Origin: Bacteroides sp.
GTDB lineage: Bacteria > Bacteroidota > Bacteroidia > Bacteroidales > Bacteroidaceae
Assembly (NCBI GenBank): GCA_015060705.1
Contig: SUXY01000006.1
Location: 1-64,000, forward strand
Direction of reading: 5' to 3'
Length of the DNA stretch: 64,000 nucleotides
The position numbers and the translations under genes were made by a program. Shown here piece after piece: positions 1 to 9,610 of the stretch (its first letter is position 1; each line of letters starts with the position of its first letter). Under the pieces are notes generated by a model that made no database searches, was not told the origin of the DNA, and was given only the letters and a program-made list of their open reading frames with translations.

Positions 1-219
1 GACTGGAAAATGGAAACCCTCCGCCAGCAAGTGTTAGATAGTGTAAAGTTATTGGACGAACGCCGAGGCATCCTTCACGTACGTCGTCATTTGGCGAACT
101 CGCCGATGTTCAAGGGGATTCCTAATTTCAAAGAAACCCGTATCAACATGCTCCGTGCAGAAACGGTGAAGGACCTTTTCAGCATTCTGGATTATATTAA
201 AGGCAATTATGCCATTTAA
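1..219 (+). CDS. tRNA-dihydrouridine synthase, C-terminal fragment (5' end outside window)
   Basis: The frame is open from the first base (Asp-Trp-Lys precede the first Met at base 10), so this is the last 72 codons of a gene that begins before the window. The stretch with ERRGILHVRRH followed by FKGIPNFKETRI and MLRAETV matches the C-terminal helical domain I recall for Bacteroidales dihydrouridine synthases, which reduce uridine to dihydrouridine in tRNA using FMN. The FMN-binding barrel itself is not visible here, so the assignment rests on the tail alone. Its stop codon overlaps by 4 bases the stop of the convergent gene at 216-1079. Confidence 0.7.
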   Translation, partial: DWKMETLRQQVLDSVKLLDERRGILHVRRHLANSPMFKGIPNFKETRINMLRAETVKDLFSILDYIKGNYAI

Positions 220-1079
220 TCAATTTTGTTCAATCCCTTCTTTGGGTGATAGTCGATGTATTTGGGCGTACCTTTGTAGTTCACGCTTCCGGTACTGGAA
301 GTCGTAGCGTCCAATGTCTCCACCACATAACAAGTAATGTCACCCGCCGAACTGGCATTCGCTTTGACTGCATCCGCCTTCAAATTCTTGGCTTCCACAT
401 CACCACTGCTGGATGCCGAGAATTGAGCAGAGCGGCACACTCCTGCCAACTTAACATCTCCCGAAGAGCTAGCTTCGGCATCCACCGATTCGGCTCTCAA
501 TTCCTTGATAAGCACATCACCCGAACTACTAGATTCCACGTCCAAAGAAGTACATTCCACTTTTATCAAATTGATATCACCACTACTGGAAGCCTCTGTT
601 ACCAAAACATCGCATACCACGTTTCCACCTTCAATATCACCACTGCTGGATGATTTCATGTTCACTTTTCCCTTTGTCTGAAGCCCGTTCTTCAAGATAA
701 TATCACCACTACTAGATGCACGGAAAGTATGAATCGCTGGAGCCGAAACACGTACTTCTGTCTTGTGCTTGCCATTTATATTGATTCCCTCCTTCGAATC
801 CTTTGCCCTAAAACGTATCTTCAGCATTCCATTTTCTTCATCCACTTTCACATATTCCATCAAATTGTCCGGTGCATAGATTTCAATGTTCTGACTACCC
901 GATGTCTGAGTATACAGCACATCGATGGATGTCGCAGTCGAGATACCATCAAACTTTCCGACTTTCACTTTCTTTGTCACGTAATTCTTACTCGGTACGA
1001 TGCTTTTCTGAGCGGTCATACAAGATGTAAAGGCCGACGCAACCAATGCCATAGCTAAAATAGAAATGTTCTTTTTCAT
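216..1079 (-). CDS. DUF2807 'head GIN' domain lipoprotein with SSSGD repeats
   Basis: 287 residues. A signal peptide ends in a lipobox (FTSC, Cys20), so it is probably a lipoprotein. The rest is a putative auto-transporter adhesin head GIN domain (DUF2807), in which short strands alternate with the turn SSSGD. Eight such turns (SSSGD, then SSAGD and SSTGS near the end) recur every 19-23 residues from about residue 120, as expected for a right-handed beta-helix. Proteins of this type are common in Bacteroidetes envelopes; their function is not established. It has no obvious partner. A hairpin terminator of the upstream PAP2 gene separates the two, so it is probably transcribed alone. I could not find a TAnnTTTG box upstream. 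Confidence 0.85.
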   Translation of the reverse strand: MKKNISILAMALVASAFTSCMTAQKSIVPSKNYVTKKVKVGKFDGISTATSIDVLYTQTSGSQNIEIYAPDNLMEYVKVDEENGMLKIRFRAKDSKEGININGKHKTEVRVSAPAIHTFRASSSGDIILKNGLQTKGKVNMKSSSSGDIEGGNVVCDVLVTEASSSGDINLIKVECTSLDVESSSSGDVLIKELRAESVDAEASSSGDVKLAGVCRSAQFSASSSGDVEAKNLKADAVKANASSAGDITCYVVETLDATTSSTGSVNYKGTPKYIDYHPKKGLNKID

Positions 1080-1208
1080 AAATATATCATTTTGTGTTCA
1101 TATATTCATTAGACGTAAAAGCCAAGCGAACCGTTACACCCGATTGGCACTATTTATACAACAAAAACCATGCCAAAGAGAAACATTCCTCATTATCAGG
1201 TAGATATC

Positions 1209-1238
1209 AAAAAAAGGGTGACCGATATCGGACACCCT
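1209..1238 (-). terminator. Rho-independent terminator after the PAP2 gene
   Basis: On the minus strand a near-perfect hairpin (arms 1215-1226 and 1227-1238, one mismatched pair) is followed by a run of T residues (A-run 1209-1214 on the plus strand). It lies 30 bases past the stop of the gene at 1268-2248. Confidence 0.75.
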
Positions 1239-1267
1239 ATATCAAAATCGAACACCTAAACGGACAA

Positions 1268-2248
1268 TCAACGGTTTAACACCAACCGGAAATACCTGGA
1301 AGCAAACCACTTCTTATACATCCAAGTGGAAAGGATATAAATACCTATAGCCGAAATCCAACCGGCAAAAACGTCGATGAGATAATGTGCTTGAATGTAT
1401 ACCGTAGCACAACAAAGCAAGACATAAAAAGGTGCCAAGCCATAACACAATTTCTTGTTGACACGCCAAGCCATAATCATCAAAATTGTAGAAATGCCCA
1501 CATGCGAACTAGGGAAAGCCGCCGTCGGACGTTCACCCACTTCCTGGGATGCTTCTACCAGTTCAAAGAACAACCCTTGCTCAAAACCTGGACCCGGCAA
1601 AAGAATATCGTTATGATTGAAATAATCGCCGATTGACAAGAAATTACAAGCCGTTACATTATCCATTCCAATAGCCGGAAAATAGAATTGAGGACCAGCT
1701 ACCGGCACAAAAATATAAATCAAATAATAAAGGAAGAATGATGTAACAATCACAAACGATGCCTTCTCAAACAAATCAAAGCGGAAGACAAAATAATAAA
1801 TAGCCACAATCGCAATCAACGGATAGTAAGCGAAATACCCAAGGTTAAATGGCTCACTGAACCAAATATCCGGACATAGCTTACTGAATTCCACAGAAGG
1901 CTGACAACCGAACAAGAACTGTTCTGCAGAAGCAAAGAAACAATCCAGATTCGGGAACAAACGATTGAACTCGAACGTATCGGGATACCAATAAGCCAAA
2001 AATGACATCTGCACTATCATACGTATAAATGCCGACAAACGGCAAGGATACTTCTGATACAGATAGATTAATCCAAAAGTAATGGCTACAATACCGGCAC
2101 GCTCCAAAAGCATGATACCCGGATGATCCATACGAGTATACAACAACACAATCAAAATGGTTGTGATTGCATTATATACCAGACTGATACGTTCCACCGC
2201 AAACAGTCCTTTCGATGATTCTACTTTTTTAAACCAGTCTAAAGCCAT
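1268..2248 (-). CDS. PAP2-superfamily membrane phosphatase / phosphotransferase
   Basis: 326 residues and strongly hydrophobic with about six to eight membrane spans. The PAP2 signature is present: ERPTAAFPSSH (Arg-Pro followed by the PSxH motif) and then QAHYLIDVFAGW, with the His and Asp of the last motif. The spacing between motifs resembles the PAP2_3 / inositol-phosphorylceramide-synthase-like branch, so the substrate is likely a lipid-linked phosphate at the membrane surface, but this cannot be told from sequence. Its start overlaps the end of the upstream epimerase gene by 10 bases, so the two are translationally coupled. Together they suggest lipid or glycolipid modification; that link is inference. 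Confidence 0.85.
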   Translation of the reverse strand: MALDWFKKVESSKGLFAVERISLVYNAITTILIVLLYTRMDHPGIMLLERAGIVAITFGLIYLYQKYPCRLSAFIRMIVQMSFLAYWYPDTFEFNRLFPNLDCFFASAEQFLFGCQPSVEFSKLCPDIWFSEPFNLGYFAYYPLIAIVAIYYFVFRFDLFEKASFVIVTSFFLYYLIYIFVPVAGPQFYFPAIGMDNVTACNFLSIGDYFNHNDILLPGPGFEQGLFFELVEASQEVGERPTAAFPSSHVGISTILMIMAWRVNKKLCYGLAPFYVLLCCATVYIQAHYLIDVFAGWISAIGIYILSTWMYKKWFASRYFRLVLNR

Positions 2249-3252
2249 CCTTCTTTCTTATACCACGCCATGGTTTCCTTCACTCCCCTTTCCAACAAGT
2301 ATTCAGGACAGAATCCCAATTCATTGATCAAAGGTGAAATGTCGCAACGCCAATTGCGCTGTTTCATAATATGATATTTGTCTCTATTCAACGTGCTGGA
2401 CTTGCCCATACACTTTGCCCCAAGCTCTGCCAAAATAGATATACCTTTTAACAAAAATAACGGGCATTTGATGCGGAGCAACCATGGATTTCCCAATTCT
2501 TTTTGAATCAAGTCCGAAAAAGCACGGCTTTCGTACACTTCTCCATCACTTACAAAATAGGCTCGACGCAAAGCTTCAGGCTTAGCACCAAGGTAAACAG
2601 CCTGCACCAAATCCTTTACATAAATGAAAGTGATGTCCTGACGTTTGAACCCAGCTGCAAAATCCACATGTTGCTTAATGCTTTGTGCCATCAAGAAATA
2701 ATCCCGTTCACGAGGACCATAGACGCCCGTCGGGCGATAAATTACATACGGAAAATCAGTCAAAGACTGCAAATATTTTTCCGATTTCAGCTTGCTTACC
2801 CCATAAGCCGTATTGGGTTGAGCCTCATCCTTCTCACTGATAGGATGATAGTTGTCTTCATGAATCGGGCCAAAGATGCTCAAAGAACTGATGTACATGA
2901 AACGTTCCGGAACCATGTCGAGTTCTTTCAACGCTTCTACGAAATGGACGGTAGCTTGATAGTTTCCCTTATCGAAATCTTCCTTGTGTAGACATTTGGT
3001 TACTCCTGCACAATGAATGATATAATCCCAACCGTCGTGTTCCTGTTTGTGTGCTTTCAGTTGTTCCTTCAACTGATTCTTGTCGCCGAAATTCAGTTCT
3101 GCAAACCGGATGCGTTCGTCCTGCAAATACTTGCGGCTACTGGTACGACGAATACCGGCCCAGGTCTGCATCCCCCGTTCCAAACCGCCTTCCACTAGAA
3201 AACTGCCAATGAATCCGCTAGCTCCAGTTACCAATACTTTTTTTCCTTCCAT
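2239..3252 (-). CDS. NAD-dependent epimerase/dehydratase (extended SDR family)
   Basis: 337 residues. The N-terminal Rossmann motif GASGFIG (residues 10-16) binds NAD(P), and the catalytic Ser...Tyr-x3-Lys set is visible as ISSLSIFG and YGVSK. RPTGVYGPRERD is typical of extended SDR sugar-nucleotide or sterol-type dehydrogenases. The C-terminal substrate-binding part gives no clear substrate. It is the first gene of a two-gene unit with the PAP2 protein. A Bacteroides -7 box (TATCTTTG on the minus strand, 3278-3285) lies 25 bases before the start. Alternatives within the family include NAD-dependent 4-epimerases, dehydratases and 3-beta-hydroxysteroid-type enzymes. Confidence 0.88.
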   Translation of the reverse strand: MEGKKVLVTGASGFIGSFLVEGGLERGMQTWAGIRRTSSRKYLQDERIRFAELNFGDKNQLKEQLKAHKQEHDGWDYIIHCAGVTKCLHKEDFDKGNYQATVHFVEALKELDMVPERFMYISSLSIFGPIHEDNYHPISEKDEAQPNTAYGVSKLKSEKYLQSLTDFPYVIYRPTGVYGPRERDYFLMAQSIKQHVDFAAGFKRQDITFIYVKDLVQAVYLGAKPEALRRAYFVSDGEVYESRAFSDLIQKELGNPWLLRIKCPLFLLKGISILAELGAKCMGKSSTLNRDKYHIMKQRNWRCDISPLINELGFCPEYLLERGVKETMAWYKKEGWL

Positions 3253-3277
3253 TCCTTAAAAAATCTTGAATAAGCCG

Positions 3278-3285
3278 CAAAGATA
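3278..3285 (-). promoter_or_regulatory. -7 promoter box of the epimerase/PAP2 operon
   Basis: Minus-strand TATCTTTG matches the Bacteroides TAnnTTTG box. It lies 25 bases upstream of the ATG at 3252, leaving a short leader. The same intergenic region holds a near-consensus TTACTTTG on the plus strand (3330-3337) that may serve rnr. Confidence 0.6.
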
Positions 3286-3366
3286 CGGGAAAATCGTCAT
3301 TGAATCTACATAAACTCAAAAATAATTGTTTACTTTGTAAATAGAAATATAAAAACAAACAACACC

Positions 3367-5511
3367 ATGACGAAGAAAAAAGAAAAGAAAGCTGGCAAGC
3401 ACATGAGAAAAAGCGAATTGGCTGAAAAGCTAATGACTTGGATGCAAATGCGTCCAGGCGAAGATTTTGCTACCAAACAAATATTCAGGGGATTGAATCT
3501 TACTACTCATCCTTTGAAAATGCTTTGTATGGATATCCTGCATGACATGGTGGAGGACGACTTTTTGCAAATTGTAGAAAACGGACATTATAAATTGAAC
3601 AATCATGGCATCATTCTGACCGGTATGTTCCAACGCAAGAGCAATGGAAAGAATACGTTTGTACCCGATGATGGTAGCGAACCTATCTTCATTGCCGAAC
3701 GGAAGTCCGGACATGCCATGCATGGCGATAAGGTAAAGATTGCCCTTAGCGCCAAGCGAAAAGGACGAAAAGTAGAAGGCGAAGTGATAGAAATCATTGA
3801 GCGTTCGAAAGAAACATTTGTGGGTACCCTGAAAGTGGATAAGTTTTATGCATTTTTGCTCACTGAAGACCGTAACCTTGCCAATGATATCTTCATTCCA
3901 CGTGACATGCTGAAAGGTGGAAAGAATGGCGATAAAGCTGTCGTAAAAGTCGTAGAATGGCCTCAAGATGCCAAGAACCCTATAGGTAAAGTGGTAGATA
4001 TTCTAGGACAAGCAGGCGACAACACCACTGAAATGCATGCTATTTTAGCAGAATATGGATTGCCGTATGTCTACCCAAAGAATGTGGAAGCTGCAGCAGA
4101 CAAAATTTCAGACATCATCACCCCTGAAGATTATGCCGAACGCGAAGACTTCCGCGAAATCACCACCTTTACCATCGACCCGAAGGATGCAAAGGACTTT
4201 GACGATGCCCTTTCCATCCGGCCACTCAAACCGGGTTTGTGGGAAGTGGGCGTACACATTGCCGACGTGACACATTATGTCAAGGAAGGAAGCTGTATCG
4301 ACAAGGAAGCAGAAAAGAGAGCTACTTCAGTGTATTTGGTAGACCGTACCATTCCAATGCTCCCGGAACGGCTTTGTAACCTACTTTGCTCGCTCCGTCC
4401 AAACGAGGAAAAATTGGCTTATTCCGCCATTTTTGAAATGAACGACAAAGCGGAAGTGAAGAATGCACGTATCGCCAAAACCGTTATCAAGAGCGACCGT
4501 CGTTTTACCTACGAAGAGGCACAAGCTATCATCGAAACGGGTGAAGGAGAATTCAAGGACGAAATCCTGAAGCTGAATGAAATGGCTCAGATTCTCCGTA
4601 AAAACCGAATGGCCTCAGGTGCCGTCGATTTCGACCGGGTGGAAGTACGCTTCGAGATCGATGAGAAAGGAAAGCCATTGAGTGTCTACTTCAAGGAATC
4701 GAAGGAAGCGAACAAGCTCATCGAAGAGTTCATGTTGCTGGCCAACCGTACTGTGGCAGAATGTATTGGCAAAGTGCCTAAGAATAAGAAAGCTAAGGTA
4801 TTCCCTTACCGTATCCACGATCTACCCGATCCGGAAAGACTAGAAAACCTGAACTGGTTCGTCAACCGTTTCGGATACAAGATTCGTACCTCAGGGAGCA
4901 AGTCGGAAGTGTCGAAATCACTCAACAAACTGCTCGTTGAAGTGCGCGGCAAGAAAGAACAGAACCTCATCGAAATGGTCTCGCTGAAGGCTATGCAGAA
5001 GGCCAAGTATTCCACCCACAACATCGGACACTATGGTTTGGCTTTCGATTACTATACTCACTTCACATCGCCTATCCGTCGATTCCCGGACATGATGGTG
5101 CATCGCTTGTTGGCACGATATTTGGCGGGGGGACGTACTGCCATGGAGGCCAAGTACGAAGACCTTTGCGACCATAGCTCGGCTATGGAACAGATTGCCG
5201 CCAATGCAGAACGGGCATCCATCAAGTACAAGCAGGTGGAATTCATGAGCGAACGCATGGGGCAGGAATTCGAAGGAACCATTTCGGGAGTTACCGAGTG
5301 GGGACTCTATGTTGAAATCAACGAGAACAAGTGCGAAGGAATGATTCCGATGCGTGAACTTGACGATGATTACTACGACTTCGATGAAAAGAGCTATTGC
5401 CTCACCGGACGACGTTATCACAAGAAGTACAGCTTGGGTGATCCCGTCCGTATCAAGGTAGTGCGGGCGAATCTGGAACGCAAGCAGCTGGATTTTGCTT
5501 TAGTAGAATAA
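3367..5511 (+). CDS. rnr: Ribonuclease R
   Basis: 714 residues. RNase R is a processive 3'-5' exoribonuclease that degrades structured RNA. The order is: basic N-terminus, winged-helix segment (about residues 15-80), cold-shock/OB domains, RNB catalytic domain, and an S1 domain at about 627-712. The catalytic motif starts at Thr269; Asp271, Asp277, Asp279 and Asp280 have the spacing of the four metal-binding aspartates of the RNase II/R family. TSPIRRFPDMMVHR near residue 570 is the usual RNB signature. It is somewhat shorter than the E. coli enzyme, as is common in Bacteroidetes. It reads divergently from the epimerase, and the next gene starts 16 bases downstream. Confidence 0.96.
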   Translation: MTKKKEKKAGKHMRKSELAEKLMTWMQMRPGEDFATKQIFRGLNLTTHPLKMLCMDILHDMVEDDFLQIVENGHYKLNNHGIILTGMFQRKSNGKNTFVPDDGSEPIFIAERKSGHAMHGDKVKIALSAKRKGRKVEGEVIEIIERSKETFVGTLKVDKFYAFLLTEDRNLANDIFIPRDMLKGGKNGDKAVVKVVEWPQDAKNPIGKVVDILGQAGDNTTEMHAILAEYGLPYVYPKNVEAAADKISDIITPEDYAEREDFREITTFTIDPKDAKDFDDALSIRPLKPGLWEVGVHIADVTHYVKEGSCIDKEAEKRATSVYLVDRTIPMLPERLCNLLCSLRPNEEKLAYSAIFEMNDKAEVKNARIAKTVIKSDRRFTYEEAQAIIETGEGEFKDEILKLNEMAQILRKNRMASGAVDFDRVEVRFEIDEKGKPLSVYFKESKEANKLIEEFMLLANRTVAECIGKVPKNKKAKVFPYRIHDLPDPERLENLNWFVNRFGYKIRTSGSKSEVSKSLNKLLVEVRGKKEQNLIEMVSLKAMQKAKYSTHNIGHYGLAFDYYTHFTSPIRRFPDMMVHRLLARYLAGGRTAMEAKYEDLCDHSSAMEQIAANAERASIKYKQVEFMSERMGQEFEGTISGVTEWGLYVEINENKCEGMIPMRELDDDYYDFDEKSYCLTGRRYHKKYSLGDPVRIKVVRANLERKQLDFALVE

Positions 5512-5527
5512 TATTAATCTTTAAATA

Positions 5528-7942
5528 ATGAATCACATGAGAATCACAACATTCATCGTATCTTGTCTGTTGGCATGCCTATCGCTTTCAGCACAGGAGA
5601 ACAGTTATCAGAGACCTCCAAAGGTGATTGAAGAAATGGCATTAGCCCCTCTCACACCTGCAGTAGAATTCAATGGAGACTATACACACATGATGCAACT
5701 TCATGGCTTCTCGTATACTCCGCTCAGCGAATTGGCACAACCGGAACTTCGTTTGGCTGGTGCTCGTATCAATCCGAATACTTACAGCGTATCACGCCGT
5801 CCGGGTTATAATAAGATTGTCATTGTCAACTTGAAGGACAATGCCGAAATGACCATCAGCGGACTACCGGCAGAAAGCATCATCTGGAGTGCAGAATGGT
5901 ATCCTACAGGCGACCGTATCCTCATTGCCAACAAGGAAAAGGATGGTGTATATTTGTATGCTGCTTCATTGGACGATGGTAAGGCTAGCCGTATCAGCAA
6001 CCGCCGTATGAATGCTACCTTGAGCAACAGTGTTTATTGGCTGAACAATACCGACTTTCTATTCAAGGCGGTACCTGCCAGCAACCAAGGTGCTCCAGCC
6101 AAGAACCAAGTACCTACCGGTCCGGTAGTACAAGAAAACTTGGGTAAGTCTGTACCGGCACGTACTTATCAGGACTTGTTAAAGAATGGTTACGATGAAG
6201 CGTTGTTCGAATACTATTTCACTTCCCAATTGGTGAAGGTGACTGCCAATGGCGAACAAGAAATCGGTCAACCAGCTATCTACAGCCAGATTTCATTGTC
6301 TCCAGACAAGACTTTGATGTTGACCAACACCATTCAAAAGCCTTATTCATACACCGTGCCTTATCGTAGCTTCCCGACACACACCAACGTAACCGACCTC
6401 AACGGCAAGCTCGTGAAGGAATTGGCCAAGACTCCAACCGTAGTGACCGCTATGGGTTATGACACTACTTCTCCTTATCCACGTCAGTTTGCTTGGCGTC
6501 CGGACAAGGCTGCTACCATTTATTGGGTAGAAGCTCAAGACGGTGGGAACCCTAGAGGCAAGAAGCTTGAATATTTGGACGTTGTTTATCAACAGGAAGC
6601 ACCATTTACAGCCGAAAAGCAAGTAGTGGTTAAAACTGAAAAGCGTTATGGTGGTATCCAATGGTGTGACGACACTTTCGCTTTAGTTAATGAAAGTTCT
6701 CGCGCTACCCGCCGACGCATCACATCCAGTTTCGTACCGGGCAGCGATGCCAAGCCAGTCGTGATTTTCGACCTCAGTACCGACGACCGTTACAACGATC
6801 CAGGTCGCCCTGTGATGACCAAGAATCAGTTCAAACGTGATGTACTTTACACCAACAAGAAGCATACCGAACTCCTCATGACCGGTACTGGTGCATCTCC
6901 TGAAGGTGACATGCCGTTCTTGAACCGTTACGACATCGCCAAGAAAAAGAGTACCACCTTATGGCGTTGCGAAGCTCCTTACTACGAATATGTATATGAA
7001 ATGAAGGACCCTGCCAAGTTGCAGTTCATCACTTCACGCGAATCGCAGAACATTCCTGCAAATTTCTACTTGAAGGACTTGAAGAAAAAGAAGGAAACTG
7101 CTCTCACCGCTTTTGCCAACCCGTATCCAATGATGGAAGGCGTAAGCAAAAAAAAGATCAAGTATAAGAGAGCTGACGGTATTGACCTCACCGCTACCGT
7201 TTACCTCCCTGCCGGTTACGACAAGGAAAAAGACGGACGCTTGCCGGTCTTGATGTGGGCTTATCCACGTGAGTACCGTAATGCCAAGGATGCTGCACAG
7301 GTACGTGGTTCACAATACAACTTCTCCATCATCAAGTACGGCTCGCCTATCTTCTGGGTGACTCAGGGCTATTGCGTGATGGAAAATGTAGAAATGCCGA
7401 TCGTAGGTACAGAAGATAAGGAACCGAACGATACATACATCGAACAATTGGTGATGGATGCCGAAGCAGCTATCAAGGTAATTACCGACATGGGTGTAGG
7501 CGACCCTGACCGTGTAGGTGTAGGTGGTCATTCTTACGGTGGTTTCATGACTGGCAACTTGCTTACTCACACCAAGTTGTTCAAGGCGGGTATTGCCCGT
7601 AGCGGTGCCTACAACCGTACCTTGACTCCATTCGGTTTCCAAGCCGAAACACGTACTTATTGGGAAGCTCCTGAAGTATACAATGCCATGTCTCCGTTCA
7701 TGTATGCCAACCAATTGAGCGGCGCCTTATTGCTCGTTCATGGTGAGCTGGACAACAACACAGGTACCTTCCCTATCCAGAGTGAACGTTTCTATCAAGC
7801 ATTGAAGGGACACAAAGCTACCGTTCGCTACGTGGTTCTCCCATTGGAAAGCCATAGCTACTCAGCCAAAGAAAACATTCTTCATCTGTTGTATGAAGAA
7901 AATGCATGGTTGGAAAAGTATGTAAAAAACGCAGGTAAGTAA
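5528..7942 (+). CDS. Secreted S9 prolyl-oligopeptidase-family peptidase (glutamyl-endopeptidase-like)
   Basis: 804 residues with an N-terminal signal peptide ending near LSAQE. A second ATG at 5537 gives a more typical signal peptide start. The N-terminal half resembles a beta-propeller and the C-terminal third is an alpha/beta hydrolase. The nucleophile elbow GGHSYGG places the serine near residue 669; the acidic residue is likely in HGELDNNTGT and the histidine in ESHSY. Overall it resembles the S9D glutamyl-endopeptidase-like branch rather than classical DPP IV. It probably degrades peptides in the periplasm. It follows rnr by 16 bases and ends in a strong bidirectional hairpin. Confidence 0.88.
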   Translation: MNHMRITTFIVSCLLACLSLSAQENSYQRPPKVIEEMALAPLTPAVEFNGDYTHMMQLHGFSYTPLSELAQPELRLAGARINPNTYSVSRRPGYNKIVIVNLKDNAEMTISGLPAESIIWSAEWYPTGDRILIANKEKDGVYLYAASLDDGKASRISNRRMNATLSNSVYWLNNTDFLFKAVPASNQGAPAKNQVPTGPVVQENLGKSVPARTYQDLLKNGYDEALFEYYFTSQLVKVTANGEQEIGQPAIYSQISLSPDKTLMLTNTIQKPYSYTVPYRSFPTHTNVTDLNGKLVKELAKTPTVVTAMGYDTTSPYPRQFAWRPDKAATIYWVEAQDGGNPRGKKLEYLDVVYQQEAPFTAEKQVVVKTEKRYGGIQWCDDTFALVNESSRATRRRITSSFVPGSDAKPVVIFDLSTDDRYNDPGRPVMTKNQFKRDVLYTNKKHTELLMTGTGASPEGDMPFLNRYDIAKKKSTTLWRCEAPYYEYVYEMKDPAKLQFITSRESQNIPANFYLKDLKKKKETALTAFANPYPMMEGVSKKKIKYKRADGIDLTATVYLPAGYDKEKDGRLPVLMWAYPREYRNAKDAAQVRGSQYNFSIIKYGSPIFWVTQGYCVMENVEMPIVGTEDKEPNDTYIEQLVMDAEAAIKVITDMGVGDPDRVGVGGHSYGGFMTGNLLTHTKLFKAGIARSGAYNRTLTPFGFQAETRTYWEAPEVYNAMSPFMYANQLSGALLLVHGELDNNTGTFPIQSERFYQALKGHKATVRYVVLPLESHSYSAKENILHLLYEENAWLEKYVKNAGK

Positions 7943-7954
7943 TAGTCGTTACAT

Positions 7955-8001
7955 AAAAAAGAAAAGGGTGCTCCCAACAGATGGCAGCACCCTCTTTCTT
8001 T
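7955..8001. terminator. Bidirectional terminator between convergent genes
   Basis: Arms GAAAAGGGTGCT (7961-7972) and AGCACCCTCTTTC (7986-7998) form a stem flanked by A- and T-runs on both sides. It separates the plus-strand S9 peptidase from the minus-strand lipoprotein whose stop begins at 8000. Confidence 0.8.
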
Positions 8002-8527
8002 ATTTCATTGGATTCCGTTTTAGCTGAATGGTTTTGGAATATTCATATTTGGTGTAATACTCCTTTTTCTCCAGAACTTGTCTTTCACCCAATTCACTGG
8101 AAATAAGACGCTTTACTAAAAATTCACCATCATTGGCTTCGCCGTCGATATCGTGAAGCGCTACCACCAAGTCCTTATCGTCCATAGCAATCGTGCGGAG
8201 GGAAGCAAACTTTCCGTCTTTGTCAGTGTAGGTTGTATCGGGAATGAGCTTATTTGTTATGGAGTCTCGACCATAAGGTTTTTCATTTTCATCCAAGTAA
8301 ACATATGCTCTAGGGTTATCGATGATTACCTGAATGTCCTTCAGCGGCTTCCCGTCCTCGTCGGTCACCATACCCAGTACCCTATAGTCCATGGTATTCA
8401 CCGGAGCACCATACAACGAAGGCTGTTCAGGAAAATCATCGCCGTCACCGCTACATCCGGCAAATCCCAACAAAGCCAAAGCCCCGGACAACAAGCTACT
8501 AACTTTCCATCTGTATTTCTTATTCAT
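8000..8527 (-). CDS. Radical SAM-associated putative lipoprotein, copy 1
   Basis: 175 residues. It starts MNKKxRWKVSSLLSGAL and has the lipobox GFAGC (Cys25). After a short acidic spacer comes a LYGAP element and then a carboxypeptidase-regulatory-like (transthyretin/Ig) fold: YRVLGMVTDEDGKPLKDIQV, later YTDKDGKF and DIDGEANDGEF, ending in a basic tail with YSK. This is the family I know as the lipoprotein of the 'rSAM/lipoprotein system' of Bacteroidetes, whose function is unknown. It lies 3 bases downstream of the radical SAM gene, so the two are co-expressed. It is the most diverged of three copies in this window; it lacks the Asn-Gly-Gly-Glu-Phe form seen in the other two and has a different central loop. 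Confidence 0.88.
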   Translation of the reverse strand: MNKKYRWKVSSLLSGALALLGFAGCSGDGDDFPEQPSLYGAPVNTMDYRVLGMVTDEDGKPLKDIQVIIDNPRAYVYLDENEKPYGRDSITNKLIPDTTYTDKDGKFASLRTIAMDDKDLVVALHDIDGEANDGEFLVKRLISSELGERQVLEKKEYYTKYEYSKTIQLKRNPMK

Positions 8528-8530
8528 ATG

Positions 8531-9610
8531 CTATTTGGTTTTCAATCGTTTCAAATGACAATAATACAATTCTCCCTGCTCGTTGCGTAGGTGCATGCCG
8601 TTGCCCTTGCAATATCGGAAATACTTGCATTCGGCACAGTCGCCCGTACGCATCCATTCGCGATTGCGATAGGGGTGGAACTTGTTTTCCCACACCTCCA
8701 TGAAGTCGTCTTCGTAGATGTTCCCCTGATGATAGTCGGAGCGGATGCTGGAGCAGGACGAGATGGAGCCGTCTATCAGCACGGAACCCACTGTGATGCC
8801 TGCCTGACAAGCGTAGAAATGGTTGCGCACTTCGCCCTCGTAGTTGCCCAGAAAGCCCTCGCAGCCGTAGTCCAGGCGGATGCGTCCTTCGCGTCGGGTG
8901 GCTCGGATGAACTCCATCACGCTTCGGAAATCGTCGTTGGAGAGGTGCAGTTCGGGGTCGGTGGCGGCGCGTCCCATGGGCACGATGGTGGCTATCCGCC
9001 AGCGTTTCAGACCGATGTGTATGAGGAATTCCTTCAGTTCCTGCAGCCGGGGGAGGCTGTGCTTGTTCACGCAGGTCACCACATCGAACACCAGTCCGGG
9101 GGTGTCGGCCATCATTCGGATGGCGTTCACGGCGCGGTCGAAGCTGTGCGGATTGCCTCGCATCCAGTTGTGGTCGGTGGCGAATCCGTCGAGGCTGACG
9201 GTGGCGGTATGCAGTCCGGCTGCCATGAGGGCATCCAGCCGTTCGCGGGTGAGGAAGAGTCCGTTGGTCACCATCCCCCACGGGAATCCGCGTTCGTAGA
9301 TGGCGCGTCCGCATTCCTCCAGGTCGTTGCGCATCAGGGGTTCTCCTCCCGTCACCACCACGAATACCTTGTGCGGGTCGGTCTTGGCGGCCACGCTGTC
9401 CAGCACGCGCAGGAAGTCTTCCTTCGGCATGTCGGGGGTGTGTGCGGTCTTCTTGCAGTCGCTTCCGCAGTGCCGGCAGTTCAGGTTGCACCGCAGGGTA
9501 CACTCCCAGAAGAGCTGCCTCAGTGGGTGCTCCTTCACGCGCTTGTTCTCGATGTGGCGGGCGATTTCCAGTGCCAGCTTCCGCCGTAGGGTCAATGGTT
9601 CTGTTTTCAT
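8531..9610 (-). CDS. Radical SAM/SPASM enzyme of the rSAM/lipoprotein system
   Basis: 359 residues. The radical SAM cluster motif is CNLNCRHC (Cys41, Cys45, Cys48), followed by VTGGEPL and TVSLDG. The C-terminal part carries a SPASM domain for auxiliary FeS clusters: YACQAG, SCSS, then CAECKYFRYCKG and a last Cys in YYCH. SPASM enzymes usually modify ribosomally made peptides or proteins; the partner lipoproteins next door are the obvious candidate substrates, but that is inference. It lies between lipoprotein copy 2 (90 bases upstream) and copy 1 (3 bases downstream), all on the minus strand. Its GC content is clearly above its neighbours: a 60-base line counted by hand at 9061 is 60% G+C, against 45% at 6001. 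Confidence 0.9.
   Translation of the reverse strand: MKTEPLTLRRKLALEIARHIENKRVKEHPLRQLFWECTLRCNLNCRHCGSDCKKTAHTPDMPKEDFLRVLDSVAAKTDPHKVFVVVTGGEPLMRNDLEECGRAIYERGFPWGMVTNGLFLTRERLDALMAAGLHTATVSLDGFATDHNWMRGNPHSFDRAVNAIRMMADTPGLVFDVVTCVNKHSLPRLQELKEFLIHIGLKRWRIATIVPMGRAATDPELHLSNDDFRSVMEFIRATRREGRIRLDYGCEGFLGNYEGEVRNHFYACQAGITVGSVLIDGSISSCSSIRSDYHQGNIYEDDFMEVWENKFHPYRNREWMRTGDCAECKYFRYCKGNGMHLRNEQGELYYCHLKRLKTK

Noticed and set aside
1094-1279. 61-codon plus-strand frame in the gap between the DUF2807 gene and the PAP2 gene
   Set aside because: It crosses the terminator hairpin and overlaps the PAP2 stop; composition is not protein-like.
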